The notes under the pieces: generated by a model
What the model was told of the DNA's origin: nothing
Database searches by the model: none
Seen by the model: only the letters and a program-made list of their open reading frames with translations
Source: Paenibacillus turicensis
Lineage (GTDB): Bacteria > Bacillota > Bacilli > Paenibacillales > Paenibacillaceae
Direction of reading: 5' to 3'
Assembly: GCF_017873435.1 (NCBI RefSeq)
Contig: NZ_JAGGKG010000011.1
Coordinates: 81,630 to 145,629, forward strand
DNA length: 64,000 bases
Made by a program: the position numbers and the translations under genes
Part shown: positions 41,623 through 51,733 of the stretch, in pieces
How positions within the stretch are numbered: the first letter of the stretch is position 1
How the letters are laid out: every line of letters starts with the position of its first letter

Positions 41623-43441
41623 CTTCCTGATTTACACTCATTCCCCAGTCAATAAAACGTACAATTCCTTGATTTAATAACGCCATCTCTTGACGACTCA
41701 TCGGATAATGTCCCATCATCAGGGCATTGCAATACAGCATTTCAATTGCTGCACTAATCATATTTCGATTCGTAGAATGAAATACTTTATCCACAACAGG
41801 ATTGTTCAAATTAAAATACAAAGTTGCATATGCAGAATCTTTAAAAGAAGCACCTAATGATCCAAGCACAGACGACAATACATCTGTTGTTGTTTCTTTC
41901 GCAGCCTCAAGCGAGCGAAGACTAGCGGATTCCTCCGATAACGTGTATAACACTGGAATATCCTCAGGCTTAAAGCGTCTAAGCTGAACTTGACAACGAA
42001 ACTTTTGTAATACACTATCTGCAAAGCGGGTCGCCTCATAAAACTGCATTCTTTCTTCTGCCGTCACATCCGTAAAGGACAAGGACACATCCTCAGGTAA
42101 CAATCTCTCCACCTGAATATTTCGCTTAATTAAAGGCAAGGCAGACAATAGCTCCGCATCATAGATATAGCCACCATTTACAACAAGCATCGATTGCGCG
42201 GATGCCACATGTGTAATTTGACGATATTCATCTAGGGTAGCAGTAAAATATATATGCTTATGCTCAGAGGTTAAGTCGCCCAAGGACTTTGTCCCAAACG
42301 TAGTTTCAAATGGTAACCAAGCGTGAATAATAGAATAAAATTCAGGGTCAGCCACAGCTAGCGCCTTCATTGATAATGCATGCAAATGAATAATGGCTTG
42401 TAATCGTTCGGGATTATATTCCGCCATCGAAATTAATTCCTTACGAATCGCATCACCAAGCTCCTCACGCACCTGCTCTAATTTTTCATTTTCATAAAAA
42501 TGCTCTCTAGAAGCCGTAGGCTGAAGCTCATCTGTCCACACTAGACATTTCACAAAAAAAGTCCAATCAGGCAAAATATTTGTAGCAGCCTCGGATACAA
42601 GCATATGCTTCAAATAAACACGGTGATTCCGCTTCGCATTCAAATTCACTGCATGTGGCAATATAAACGCAATGCCCCCTGTACGTCCAGATGAAGTTTG
42701 GAGTGGAATAAAGTCACGGAAACGTTCTCCAAGCAACTGTTCTCCAAATGCCAGCACTTCCTCACGATGATTGCGGGCTTGTAGTGGCTCCTTAACCCAT
42801 ACTGGTGATTTGGGATTAATCTGTCTCGTATGCTCCTCACCACGCAAAATAATAGGGTAAGGTAATAAAGCACCATAATAATAAAGCCAGTTTTGTAAAT
42901 TTTGCTCATCAAAATAAACTTCACATCCTGCTTTACAACGCAAATAAACCTTCGTTCCTGGAGATAGTGGAGTTTCCAGCTTACGAATCGTATACGTACC
43001 GTCTGGCTTACCTCTCCACTCTAACGCGGGTCCACCTTTAGCAGATTGAGTGAGCATAACGATCTCATCACTCACCATAAAACAGGACAATAACCCAATC
43101 CCAAAACGGCCAATAAAAGAATCATTGTTAGATAAAAAATCATCGCCTCGTTTAGACGATTGACCAATCATCGCTAAAAACTCATGCACCTCTGCTTCAT
43201 TTAAACCTATACCATTATCCTCTACGATAAGGGTTGCTCCAGCACCAACACCATTCACTTCGATGTTAATTTGTCCTATGTAGTCCGCATCTGCTTGTGC
43301 TTGTCGTGCCGTAATCGCATCAACCCCATTTTGTAATAGCTCTCGTAAATATACCTTGGGATTGCTATAGAGGTGGTTAGATAAAATGTTAATCATCCCA
43401 CTTAAATTGACCTGAAAACGATAAGTATCTTGATTTTCCAT
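41609..43441 (-). CDS. HSP90/HtpG-like GHKL ATPase
   Basis: 610 residues. The N-terminal ATP-binding domain carries all GHKL motifs: ELLQNGVDAI (about 34-43), VEDNGIGL (about 73-80) and GRFGIGLLSCF (about 108-118). After a lid region, a middle domain (about 210-450) has the HtpG-like LPDWTFFVKCLVWTDEL and a shorter, divergent C-terminal region. It is related to, but clearly different from, the housekeeping HtpG. GGGG precedes the ATG. It is the first gene of an operon with two TPR-like paralogues. Bacterial HSP90-like proteins linked to specific partners can act as dedicated chaperones or in phage defence; which applies here is unknown. Confidence 0.85.
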   Translation of the reverse strand: MENQDTYRFQVNLSGMINILSNHLYSNPKVYLRELLQNGVDAITARQAQADADYIGQINIEVNGVGAGATLIVEDNGIGLNEAEVHEFLAMIGQSSKRGDDFLSNNDSFIGRFGIGLLSCFMVSDEIVMLTQSAKGGPALEWRGKPDGTYTIRKLETPLSPGTKVYLRCKAGCEVYFDEQNLQNWLYYYGALLPYPIILRGEEHTRQINPKSPVWVKEPLQARNHREEVLAFGEQLLGERFRDFIPLQTSSGRTGGIAFILPHAVNLNAKRNHRVYLKHMLVSEAATNILPDWTFFVKCLVWTDELQPTASREHFYENEKLEQVREELGDAIRKELISMAEYNPERLQAIIHLHALSMKALAVADPEFYSIIHAWLPFETTFGTKSLGDLTSEHKHIYFTATLDEYRQITHVASAQSMLVVNGGYIYDAELLSALPLIKRNIQVERLLPEDVSLSFTDVTAEERMQFYEATRFADSVLQKFRCQVQLRRFKPEDIPVLYTLSEESASLRSLEAAKETTTDVLSSVLGSLGASFKDSAYATLYFNLNNPVVDKVFHSTNRNMISAAIEMLYCNALMMGHYPMSRQEMALLNQGIVRFIDWGMSVNQEGGEN

Positions 43442-43500
43442 GATGGTGCCCCTATCTTATTAAAATGACATGCTATGGTTGAATCTAAATAAAATTGAGT

Positions 43501-43571
43501 GATTGACAATGATGGACGTTTCACTTCTCCAGAATCCTCCTGTCCCTCCGCTAGTCGGGATATTGTCAATC
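43501..43571. repeat. Palindromic intergenic element D
   Basis: Perfect 10-bp terminal inverted repeats GATTGACAAT (43501-43510) and ATTGTCAATC (43562-43571), 71 bases in all. The interior is similar in the reverse direction to 29652-29700 of element A (shared GCGGA, GACAG and GATTCTG blocks). It lies 60 bases upstream of the HSP90-like gene. Confidence 0.7.
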
Positions 43572-43620
43572 ATTAATTTATATGAAGAACCATAAATTTA
43601 GTTCAACCTAATAATCATTA

Positions 43621-43641
43621 CTTACCAATATATGTGGTAAG
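43621..43641. repeat. Small hairpin in the pcp-HSP90 gap
   Basis: CTTACCA (43621-43627) with TGGTAAG (43635-43641). A second hairpin, TGAAACT/AGTTTCA (43676-43698), lies just after the pcp stop. Confidence 0.55.
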
Positions 43642-43713
43642 ATTATTTAATAAATTTAACCAAATGAGTTAAGTCTGAAACTACCTCCGTAAGTTTCATT
43701 CTTTGAGGTGTAC

Positions 43714-44358
43714 TTAATGAGTTGCTCCACCTGTAACTTGCAAATCTATTGGATTCATGATCGCCGCTTCAATGGCTAGCTCCAGCCCTTTTGTTATCGT
43801 TTCAATTGACATGGAAGGTGTAGCATTTGACATATTTACCGCTTGACTGAGCTCAAATGGGACATGGATAAAGCCACCGCGTACCTTTGGAAATTCACTA
43901 TGGATCAAGTACATTAAGTGATAAAACACATCATTACATACATAAGTACCCGCAGAATAAGAAATATATGACGGTATATAATTATTTTTCATATGCTCAA
44001 CCATTGCTTTAACTGGTAAATTACTAAAATAAGCGGTTTCTCCATTTCCATGAATACTTTCTGCAAGCGGGATATTTCCCTCGTTATCAGGTATCGACGC
44101 ATCACGATAATTAATAGCTACAAATTCAACCGATATTGCCGCTCTTCCCCCTGCCTGTCCAATACATAAAACGATATCTGGCTCGTAACGATGCATGGCC
44201 TCTTCTAGCTGTAATGCACCTGTACCAAATATCGTATCAAGCTGTACAATCTCTATTGTTGCTCCAGCTATACTAGAAGGTAATCCAGAAACTGCCTCAA
44301 AGGCGGGATTAATTGATTGTCCACCAAATGGCGTAAAGCCAGTAACAAGTATTTTCAT
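43714..44358 (-). CDS. pcp: Pyrrolidone-carboxylate peptidase
   Basis: 214 residues from ATG 44358 (AAAGGAG six bases upstream). A cysteine peptidase of family C15 that removes N-terminal pyroglutamate. The start KILVTGFTPFGG, the catalytic Glu region VEFVAINYRDASIPDN, the catalytic Cys in SAGTYVCNDVFYHLM and the catalytic His in GGFIHVPF are all present. Cytoplasmic, length typical of the family (about 215). Confidence 0.95.
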   Translation of the reverse strand: MKILVTGFTPFGGQSINPAFEAVSGLPSSIAGATIEIVQLDTIFGTGALQLEEAMHRYEPDIVLCIGQAGGRAAISVEFVAINYRDASIPDNEGNIPLAESIHGNGETAYFSNLPVKAMVEHMKNNYIPSYISYSAGTYVCNDVFYHLMYLIHSEFPKVRGGFIHVPFELSQAVNMSNATPSMSIETITKGLELAIEAAIMNPIDLQVTGGATH

Positions 44359-44495
44359 AGATTTCTCCTTTTTTAGCAATAGTAAGCAAGTACTAAAATC
44401 AGTTTAAAGGGAGCGAATGTTTGTCGTCAAATTTATTCTTTACTATGAGAGAAATAGGTAGGATAATGAATAAAAATTCAAAGGGGTCGTGAGGA

Positions 44496-44987
44496 ATGAG
44501 AATTAGAATAGCAACAATAGATGATTTACCCCAATTACTTGAAATTTATAATTATGAGGTTTTAAATGGCGTTGCAACATTTGATTTAGCACCAAAAACA
44601 TTAGAAGAACGGGCTGATTGGTTTCATAAGCATAATTGTAACAACCATCCCCTAATTGTTGCGGAGATTGAAGGTCATATCGCAGGTTATGCTAGCTTAT
44701 CCTCCTACAGGGATAAAGAAGCTTATAATTCCACCGTGGAGTTATCGGTATACATAGCAGCTAGGTATAGAAATCAAGGTGTTGCAACTACTTTGATGAC
44801 TGCGATCATTGAGATGGCTCAAAAAGATAATCTCACCCATATGATCATATCTGTAATTACAGCAGGGAATGAAGGTAGCCGTCGGCTTCATGAGAAGTTT
44901 GGTTTCACATTTTGTGGTGTTATACCAGAGGTTGGATTTAAATTCGATAAATACCACAGCATAGAAAATTATAGTTTAAAGGTATAG
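44496..44987 (+). CDS. GNAT acetyltransferase, Pat/MnaT-like
   Basis: 163 residues. The opening RIATIDDLPQLLEIYNYEVLNGVATFD and the acetyl-CoA loop YRNQGVATTLM (about 92-102), then HEKFGFTFCGV, fit the group of phosphinothricin/methionine-sulfone N-acetyltransferases (Bar, MnaT). Such enzymes acetylate small amino-acid-like amines, but the natural substrate is unknown. GTGAGGA lies next to the ATG. A shared terminator with the nspC gene follows. Confidence 0.9.
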   Translation: MRIRIATIDDLPQLLEIYNYEVLNGVATFDLAPKTLEERADWFHKHNCNNHPLIVAEIEGHIAGYASLSSYRDKEAYNSTVELSVYIAARYRNQGVATTLMTAIIEMAQKDNLTHMIISVITAGNEGSRRLHEKFGFTFCGVIPEVGFKFDKYHSIENYSLKV

Positions 44988-45010
44988 CAACAAGTTTAAA
45001 CGAATCAAAA

Positions 45011-45049
45011 AAAGTTGATTGGAAAACGAAATGTTCTCCAACCAACTTT
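45011..45049. terminator. Bidirectional terminator
   Basis: AAAGTTGATTGGA (45011-45023) with TCCAACCAACTTT (45037-45049), between converging genes. Confidence 0.8.
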
Positions 45050-45084
45050 ATATTACCTATAAAAGTATTCCATAAAATGATTAA

Positions 45085-46224
45085 TTAAGACAAGCGTCCA
45101 CTATAATCCTCAAAACCAAATTGACGAATGACCTTTATTCCATCCTTGTCGTTGTAGCTACAAATCGAAGGTAGATTAACGCCATTAAACATATGGTTTT
45201 TGACCATCGTGTAATGTGCCATATCACAAAATACGAGACGATCACCCGGTTTAAGTGGCTCTTTAAAGGAATAGTCACCAATGACATCTCCAGACAAACA
45301 AGTTAAGCCACCTAATCTGTAGGTATAAGCATGTTCACCTGGTTGTCCACCACCAATAATGTTAGGACGGTAAGGCATTTCAAGCACGTCTGGCATATGA
45401 CAAGTTGCAGATGTATCAAGAATCGCAAGATCCATGCCATTGTTCATGATATCCAATACAGTCGTTACAAGGTAACCTGTGTTAAGCGCAATCGCTTCGC
45501 CTGGTTCAAGATATACCTTCACATCGTATTTATCTTGAATGTGATTGATACAACGAATTAAGGTATCTAGATCATAGTCAGGACGAGTAACATGGTGACC
45601 GCCACCAAAGTTGATCCATTTCATTTGATAGAAATATTGACCAAACTTTTCTTCAATCACTTGAAGCGTCCGTTCTAATGTATCGGAATTTTGCTCACAC
45701 ATGGTATGGAAATGCAGTCCATCAATGCCTTCAAGCTCTTCTGGCTTAAAGTTAGCAAGTGTAGTCCCCATACGTGAAAAGGGAGAACAAGGATCATAAA
45801 GTGGTGTAGCAAGCTCAGAATATTCTGGATTAATCCGAATACCACATTCAATTTTTTTCCCCTGAACAGCTTGTACCTTTTCTTTGTGCTGCTGCCACTG
45901 GCTAAAGGAATTAAACACCATATGATCTACATATCCAAGAAGCTCGTCCATTTCAGAGGGCACATAAGCTGGAGCATAAATATGAACCTCTTTACCCATC
46001 TTATCATGACCCAATTTGGCTTCAAATAAGGAGCTGGAAGTGACTCCTTTTAAATATTTACCGACTAATGGAAATGTAGAAAACATTGAAAATCCTTTTA
46101 GCGCTAACAAAATACTACAACCGGTCGCTTGCTGCACCGAGTCTAACACTTTAAGATTTTTTTCCAATAATCGTTCATCAACAACATAACTAGGTGTAGG
46201 TGCAGTGCTGAAATCAATATTCAT
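45085..46224 (-). CDS. nspC: Carboxynorspermidine/carboxyspermidine decarboxylase
   Basis: About 379 residues, a PLP enzyme of the alanine racemase-fold decarboxylases. LLALKGFSMF (about 38-47) contains the PLP lysine. HFHTMCEQNSDTLE and INFGGGHHVTRPDYD bind the cofactor phosphate and substrate. The cross-subunit cysteine is in CDMAHYTMVKNHMFNG or the preceding GLTCLSGDVIGDY. It removes CO2 from carboxyspermidine (or carboxynorspermidine) to give spermidine or norspermidine. I chose ATG 46224 with AGGTG upstream; GTG/ATG codons at 46233/46230 abut the upstream stop. Second gene of a two-gene operon. Confidence 0.93.
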   Translation of the reverse strand: MNIDFSTAPTPSYVVDERLLEKNLKVLDSVQQATGCSILLALKGFSMFSTFPLVGKYLKGVTSSSLFEAKLGHDKMGKEVHIYAPAYVPSEMDELLGYVDHMVFNSFSQWQQHKEKVQAVQGKKIECGIRINPEYSELATPLYDPCSPFSRMGTTLANFKPEELEGIDGLHFHTMCEQNSDTLERTLQVIEEKFGQYFYQMKWINFGGGHHVTRPDYDLDTLIRCINHIQDKYDVKVYLEPGEAIALNTGYLVTTVLDIMNNGMDLAILDTSATCHMPDVLEMPYRPNIIGGGQPGEHAYTYRLGGLTCLSGDVIGDYSFKEPLKPGDRLVFCDMAHYTMVKNHMFNGVNLPSICSYNDKDGIKVIRQFGFEDYSGRLS

Positions 46225-46233
46225 TTCCATCAC

Positions 46234-47436
46234 CTAATCCAACAAGGTTGGCGAGTGATCTTCTTGCCAAGGCAATCCATGTTTATTAAGTGCATCCATA
46301 AATGGATCTGGATCAAATTCCTCAACGTTATACACGCCTGGTTTATTCCAAATGCCTTTAATGATCATCATAGCCCCAATCATCGCAGGTACACCTGTTG
46401 TATAAGAAATCGCTTGCGAGCCAACCTCTGCATAACATTCTTCGTGGTCACAAACATTGTATACATAATAAGTTTTAGGCTTGCCATCTTTTGTTCCTTG
46501 AATAATACATCCGATGTTTGTTTTACCTTTTGTTCTTGGTCCAAGTGAAGCAGGATCAGGTAAAATAGCCTGTAAAAATTGCAATGGAATAATTTCTTGT
46601 CCGTTAAATTGGATCGGCTCAATTGAAGTCATTCCAACATTCTCTAGTACTTTCAAATGGTTAAGATAGTTATCAGAGAATGTCATCCAGAAACGAATAC
46701 GTTTTACACCCTTGATATTCACCGCCAAGGATTCCAATTCTTCATGGTATAACAAGTAAATATTTTTAGGCCCGATTTCAGGCAAATCGTATTCTTTTTT
46801 ATGTGAAAGTGGTGGTGTTTCAATCCATTTACCCTCTTCGTAGTAACGACCATTAGCTGTAATCTCACGAATGTTAATTTCAGGGTTAAAGTTCGTTGCA
46901 AAAGGATAACCGTGGTCACCCGCATTAGCATCTACGATATCAATACTATGGATTTCATCAAAATGGTGCTTTTGAGCATACGCAGTAAATACGCCAGTAA
47001 CACCTGGGTCAAAGCCACTTCCGAGCAAAGCAGTAATGCCTGCTTTTTCAAATTTCTCACGATAAGCCCATTGCCATTTATATTCAAATTTAGGTGTATC
47101 AGGTGGTTCATAGTTCGCAGTATCCACGTAGTGAACACCTGTAGCAAGGCAGGCATCCATAATGGTCAAGTCCTGATACGGCAACGCAACGTTAATGACA
47201 ACATCCGGACCAAAATTTTTAATTAATTCAATAACCTCTTCGGTTTTATCAGCGTCCACCTGAGCAACTGAAATCTTGGTTTGTCCGCCATCTAATTTAT
47301 TTTTTAGAGCTTCGCACTTTGCGATGGTCCTGCTAGCGATGCAAATCTCTTCAAAAACGTCCGGATTTTGACAACACTTATGCACTACAACACTAGCGAC
47401 GCCGCCGGCGCCGATAATCAAAGCTTTTCCCAACAT
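46234..47436 (-). CDS. Carboxynorspermidine/carboxyspermidine synthase (saccharopine dehydrogenase-like)
   Basis: 400 residues with an N-terminal Rossmann fold (ALIIGAGGVASVVVHKC, residues 5-21) and the family segments VINVALPYQDL, HYVDTANYE, GSGFDPGVTGVF and DANAGDHGYPFATNF. It reductively condenses putrescine (or diaminopropane) with aspartate semialdehyde, using NADPH. Together with the adjacent decarboxylase it forms the alternative aminopropyl route to spermidine that does not use S-adenosylmethionine. GAGGAGG precedes the ATG. Confidence 0.92.
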   Translation of the reverse strand: MLGKALIIGAGGVASVVVHKCCQNPDVFEEICIASRTIAKCEALKNKLDGGQTKISVAQVDADKTEEVIELIKNFGPDVVINVALPYQDLTIMDACLATGVHYVDTANYEPPDTPKFEYKWQWAYREKFEKAGITALLGSGFDPGVTGVFTAYAQKHHFDEIHSIDIVDANAGDHGYPFATNFNPEINIREITANGRYYEEGKWIETPPLSHKKEYDLPEIGPKNIYLLYHEELESLAVNIKGVKRIRFWMTFSDNYLNHLKVLENVGMTSIEPIQFNGQEIIPLQFLQAILPDPASLGPRTKGKTNIGCIIQGTKDGKPKTYYVYNVCDHEECYAEVGSQAISYTTGVPAMIGAMMIIKGIWNKPGVYNVEEFDPDPFMDALNKHGLPWQEDHSPTLLD

Positions 47437-47478
47437 TAATACCTCCTCAAAGTTCCATATAAAAAATCAACAAAGCTG

Positions 47479-47507
47479 ATTATACAAAAAACATCGCAAA
47501 TAATCAA
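47479..47507 (-). promoter_or_regulatory. Promoter of the carboxyspermidine operon
   Basis: On the minus strand, TTGATT (47502-47507), a 17-base spacer and TATAAT (47479-47484). Confidence 0.75.
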
Positions 47508-47769
47508 GAAAAACGACAAAAAATGATATTTAGTCAGCAAAATCTCAATATATTTTTAGAAATGCTCATAAATTCATAAAAATGCTCTATTTTTCATATG
47601 AAGCTATTTAAAAAAATTTGAAAACAAACAGGATGAGCTTTAACAACAGTATGCGCTAGTTATGTAACAACTATTAAAGGAAAATGTAAATGTATCCATT
47701 ATCAATGTTTATTAATTTTTATGCATAGTTTACGATAAGCTATAAATAACCCATATAGTAGAAAGAAAA
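47508..47769. other. AT-rich intergenic region without a recognisable gene
   Basis: The gap between the carboxyspermidine operon and the SLH esterase (47437-47838) holds the operon promoter at one end and the esterase terminator at the other. Between them I see only AT-rich sequence with no convincing frame or hairpin. Confidence 0.5.
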
Positions 47770-47820
47770 AAACTCCGTAAGAAATAAAGAAACTTTTCCT
47801 TTACCTCAAAACGGAGTTAT
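47770..47820 (-). terminator. Terminator of the SLH-domain esterase gene
   Basis: AACTCCGT (47771-47778) with ACGGAGTT (47811-47818), then a T run on the minus strand. Confidence 0.75.
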
Positions 47821-47838
47821 TTTAAGCTGGGTTCATAC

Positions 47839-49602
47839 TTAAGGTCTTACAGCTGCTTCAATATATTTGTATGCCCAATGCTCCATAGGAACATCGTTAA
47901 AGCTAGGCGTATCTCCTACCTGAGCTAGCTCACGATGAAAAACTAGATTTAACACTTTTACAGCCTCTGCTCTAGTAATAGCGACATTTGGCTTAAATGT
48001 TCCATTCCCATAACCTTGCATTATTTTAGCTTGCTCAGCCGCTTGAATAGAAATGTTTGCCCAATGTGTTGTAGGTACATCGCTAAACGTCGTTGATTCT
48101 GCTTCTACAGCTGAAGAAGTCCCTTGGGTGTTTAACAAGTGATCCACAATGACAGCCATCTGCGCTCTCGTTACCTTTTGCTCTGGCGCAAATTCATTCT
48201 TGGAAATCCCCTTCATCACACCGTATTTTACTACTTGCATAATTTCAGATTGCGCCCAACTCTTAGTTACATCAGAAAAGTCAGGTTTCGCGTCTATTTC
48301 TTTCAAATTCAACCCTTTTGCTAGCATTGCTGCCATTTGAGCTCTTGTCACTGCTGCATTAGGTTTAAAGCTTCCATCTGTAAATCCAGTAATATAAGGA
48401 ACTGATTTAGATTGATCAAACAACCAATCGATGAGCTTTGTATCATTAAAGGCAGGTGCCCAAGACCAATGGCGCAACCCACCATATAGTCTCATTTCAT
48501 CCATTTCTTCATCGCTATAAAATTTAGCATGAACTTTAGTGCTACCTAACTCCTTTAATGCCTGATAAGCTAGCTTACTTGTTCGACTATCTGTAGTTGG
48601 ATCTCCTTCAGCATGAATAATCCATAAAGGAATATCAACTAAATTTTTAAGTTCTTGTTTAAATACGTCTACAGAACCTGTGTAATCCGCTACCGTATCC
48701 TTTGCCGCTATTGCGATTGCACCAGCAAACAAATCAGGGTACTGCATCAAAAATCTAAGTACACCTCCACCACCACTGGACACACCAACGACATAAATTT
48801 TATTTTTATCAACCTTACCCTCTGCTACCATTTTGTGAATTAATTCTTTTTGTGCTGTAAAATATTGTTCCATGATAGGCAGTTGCTCTTTATTTTTATA
48901 AATCGCCCAGCCGTAATTTTCAGGGTATTGAATGGCTAATACTGAAGTATCATGACCAGACTCTGACCAGACCACAGCACCTTTATTTTCAGTTAGCTGC
49001 TTTAAATTATCGGTACCCACCTCGCCCCCACCATGCAACCAAACTACTAGCGGTTGTGGTGTAGCTGCTTTACTTAAGTTAAGGCGATATTTAAGTTCAA
49101 TCCCATTACTTGCCTTAAAGCTACCTGCCTTAAAATCGTCTACTGTTCTTGTATTTACTTTAGTAACCTTAGACTTATTAAAAGATAATTCCGGATATTT
49201 TACATTTTTCACTTCGAATTCAGATACATATCCGCCTGGATATTTAAAAGCCTTCAAATCTAACATAATTTTGTTATCTTTAGTACTTAGCTTAATTCCA
49301 TCATCCTCATAATTATTTTGAGCGATCTTTCCTTCCTTATTTAAAGGATACCCGTCATAATTACCAGTGATTTCAAAATCCCCCGCCTTTAAATCTTGGT
49401 ATGGAGTCATATCGTTAACTTCAATTTCAAATGAATATACCATCGGTCCACCGTCGCCTATATACGTGTTAGCAACAATGTCCTTTACCGTCCCTTTACT
49501 GTTACTGTTTTCTGCTTTAACTGTGTGAATTGGGAAACTTGCAACAACCAATGTCATCACAATAGCCACCATGAAGCTTAGCTTCATTTTTTTTAATGCC
49601 AT
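47839..49602 (-). CDS. Secreted alpha/beta-hydrolase esterase with Ig-like N-domain and SLH anchors
   Basis: 587 residues from ATG 49602 (GGAGG eight bases upstream; the longer frame from 49635 includes the ribosome site). There is a Sec signal peptide (KKMKLSF, core to about 29, HTVKA), then an Ig-like domain (about 30-145) resembling that of the EstA-type esterases. The alpha/beta-hydrolase (about 150-385) has VWLHGGGEVG and the nucleophile in VGVSSGGGG, with acid and His in the later AEGDPTTDS and LRHWSW. The C-terminus has three SLH modules (GFTDGSFKPNAAVTRAQMA and two more) and ends HWAYKYIEAAVRP, as is usual. It is probably attached to cell-wall polymer. Expression appears to need antitermination at RAT3 and to be subject to catabolite repression. 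Confidence 0.85.
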   Translation of the reverse strand: MALKKMKLSFMVAIVMTLVVASFPIHTVKAENSNSKGTVKDIVANTYIGDGGPMVYSFEIEVNDMTPYQDLKAGDFEITGNYDGYPLNKEGKIAQNNYEDDGIKLSTKDNKIMLDLKAFKYPGGYVSEFEVKNVKYPELSFNKSKVTKVNTRTVDDFKAGSFKASNGIELKYRLNLSKAATPQPLVVWLHGGGEVGTDNLKQLTENKGAVVWSESGHDTSVLAIQYPENYGWAIYKNKEQLPIMEQYFTAQKELIHKMVAEGKVDKNKIYVVGVSSGGGGVLRFLMQYPDLFAGAIAIAAKDTVADYTGSVDVFKQELKNLVDIPLWIIHAEGDPTTDSRTSKLAYQALKELGSTKVHAKFYSDEEMDEMRLYGGLRHWSWAPAFNDTKLIDWLFDQSKSVPYITGFTDGSFKPNAAVTRAQMAAMLAKGLNLKEIDAKPDFSDVTKSWAQSEIMQVVKYGVMKGISKNEFAPEQKVTRAQMAVIVDHLLNTQGTSSAVEAESTTFSDVPTTHWANISIQAAEQAKIMQGYGNGTFKPNVAITRAEAVKVLNLVFHRELAQVGDTPSFNDVPMEHWAYKYIEAAVRP

Positions 49603-49640
49603 GCTTATTCCCTCCTGTTGTTTTTTATAGTGCAATGAAA

Positions 49641-49702
49641 TAAAAAAACCTGAACGAACATACTACGAAAAAAAATCCGCAGCCATGTTTTAGCTCAGGT
49701 TT
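49641..49702 (-). terminator. Leader terminator of the SLH esterase, overlapped by RAT3
   Basis: On the minus strand, AAACCTGA and TCAGGTTT (plus coordinates 49695-49702 and 49646-49653) form the base of a stem followed by T7. The 5' strand overlaps the end of RAT3, giving mutually exclusive folds. Confidence 0.8.
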
Positions 49703-49729
49703 CGCCCGTACAAAGTACGGTAACAATCC
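49698..49729 (-). promoter_or_regulatory. RAT3, LicT-type antiterminator site before the SLH esterase
   Basis: A 32-base minus-strand site beginning GGATTGTTACCGTAC and ending GTACGGGCGAAACC. The outer bases match RAT1 and RAT2, and it has a longer perfectly paired upper stem (CCGTAC/GTACGG). It lies 13 kb from licT. Confidence 0.88.
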
Positions 49730-49743
49730 TTATTCTATTTACT

Positions 49744-49772
49744 ACCTTATCCAATTATGAAAGCGTTGTCAA
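49744..49772 (-). promoter_or_regulatory. Promoter of the SLH esterase
   Basis: On the minus strand, TTGACA (49767-49772), a 17-base spacer and TAAGGT (49744-49749). The -35 box is perfect and the -10 box is weak. RAT3 starts about 10 bases after the predicted start of transcription. Confidence 0.6.
49758..49771. promoter_or_regulatory. CcpA cre site in the SLH esterase promoter
   Basis: TGAAAGCGTTGTCA agrees at every position with the cre consensus TGWAANCGNTNWCA. It covers the -35 box and spacer, so CcpA binding should block initiation. Confidence 0.8.
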
Positions 49773-49850
49773 TATAAAAGTGAGCATACTACCAACTGAA
49801 ACAAAAAAAATCAAAACATTAAATACATAAAATTGATAAAAAATATTACA

Positions 49851-49879
49851 TTGACATAAACTGCCATTTTAAGTATAAT
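49851..49879 (+). promoter_or_regulatory. Consensus SigA promoter of the M4 protease gene
   Basis: TTGACA (49851-49856), exactly 17 bases, TATAAT (49874-49879), both perfect. An inverted repeat TCAAGGT/ACCTTGA (49887-49893, 49911-49917) lies at the predicted start of transcription. The leader to ATG 50109 is about 220 bases and contains no other gene I can support. Confidence 0.85.
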
Positions 49880-50093
49880 CCGACTATCAAGGTATATTAA
49901 ATATGATTTAACCTTGAAGGGAGTGATGCTTATATAACATAACTCGTAACTACAGCTTTATAGATGTCCTGTTTACCTCGTAAGACCACCTCATAGAATT
50001 GCTCTAAGCTATAAAAAAAACCTTTATGCTTGCCGCACCTGTGTTGATCAGAAAGAAACAAAAGCCATAAACAAAAAAGAGGCTTAAAATTAA

Positions 50094-51677
<1,584 letters not shown>

Positions 51678-51688
51678 AAAATAAACAA

Positions 51689-51725
51689 AGCGTCCTCTGC
51701 ATAAAAGTAGAGGGCGCTCTTAATT
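51689..51725 (+). terminator. Terminator of the M4 protease gene
   Basis: AGCGTCCTCT (51689-51698) with AGAGGGCGCT (51709-51718), one G-T pair, then T-rich sequence. Confidence 0.85.
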
Positions 51726-51733
51726 TTGTAATT

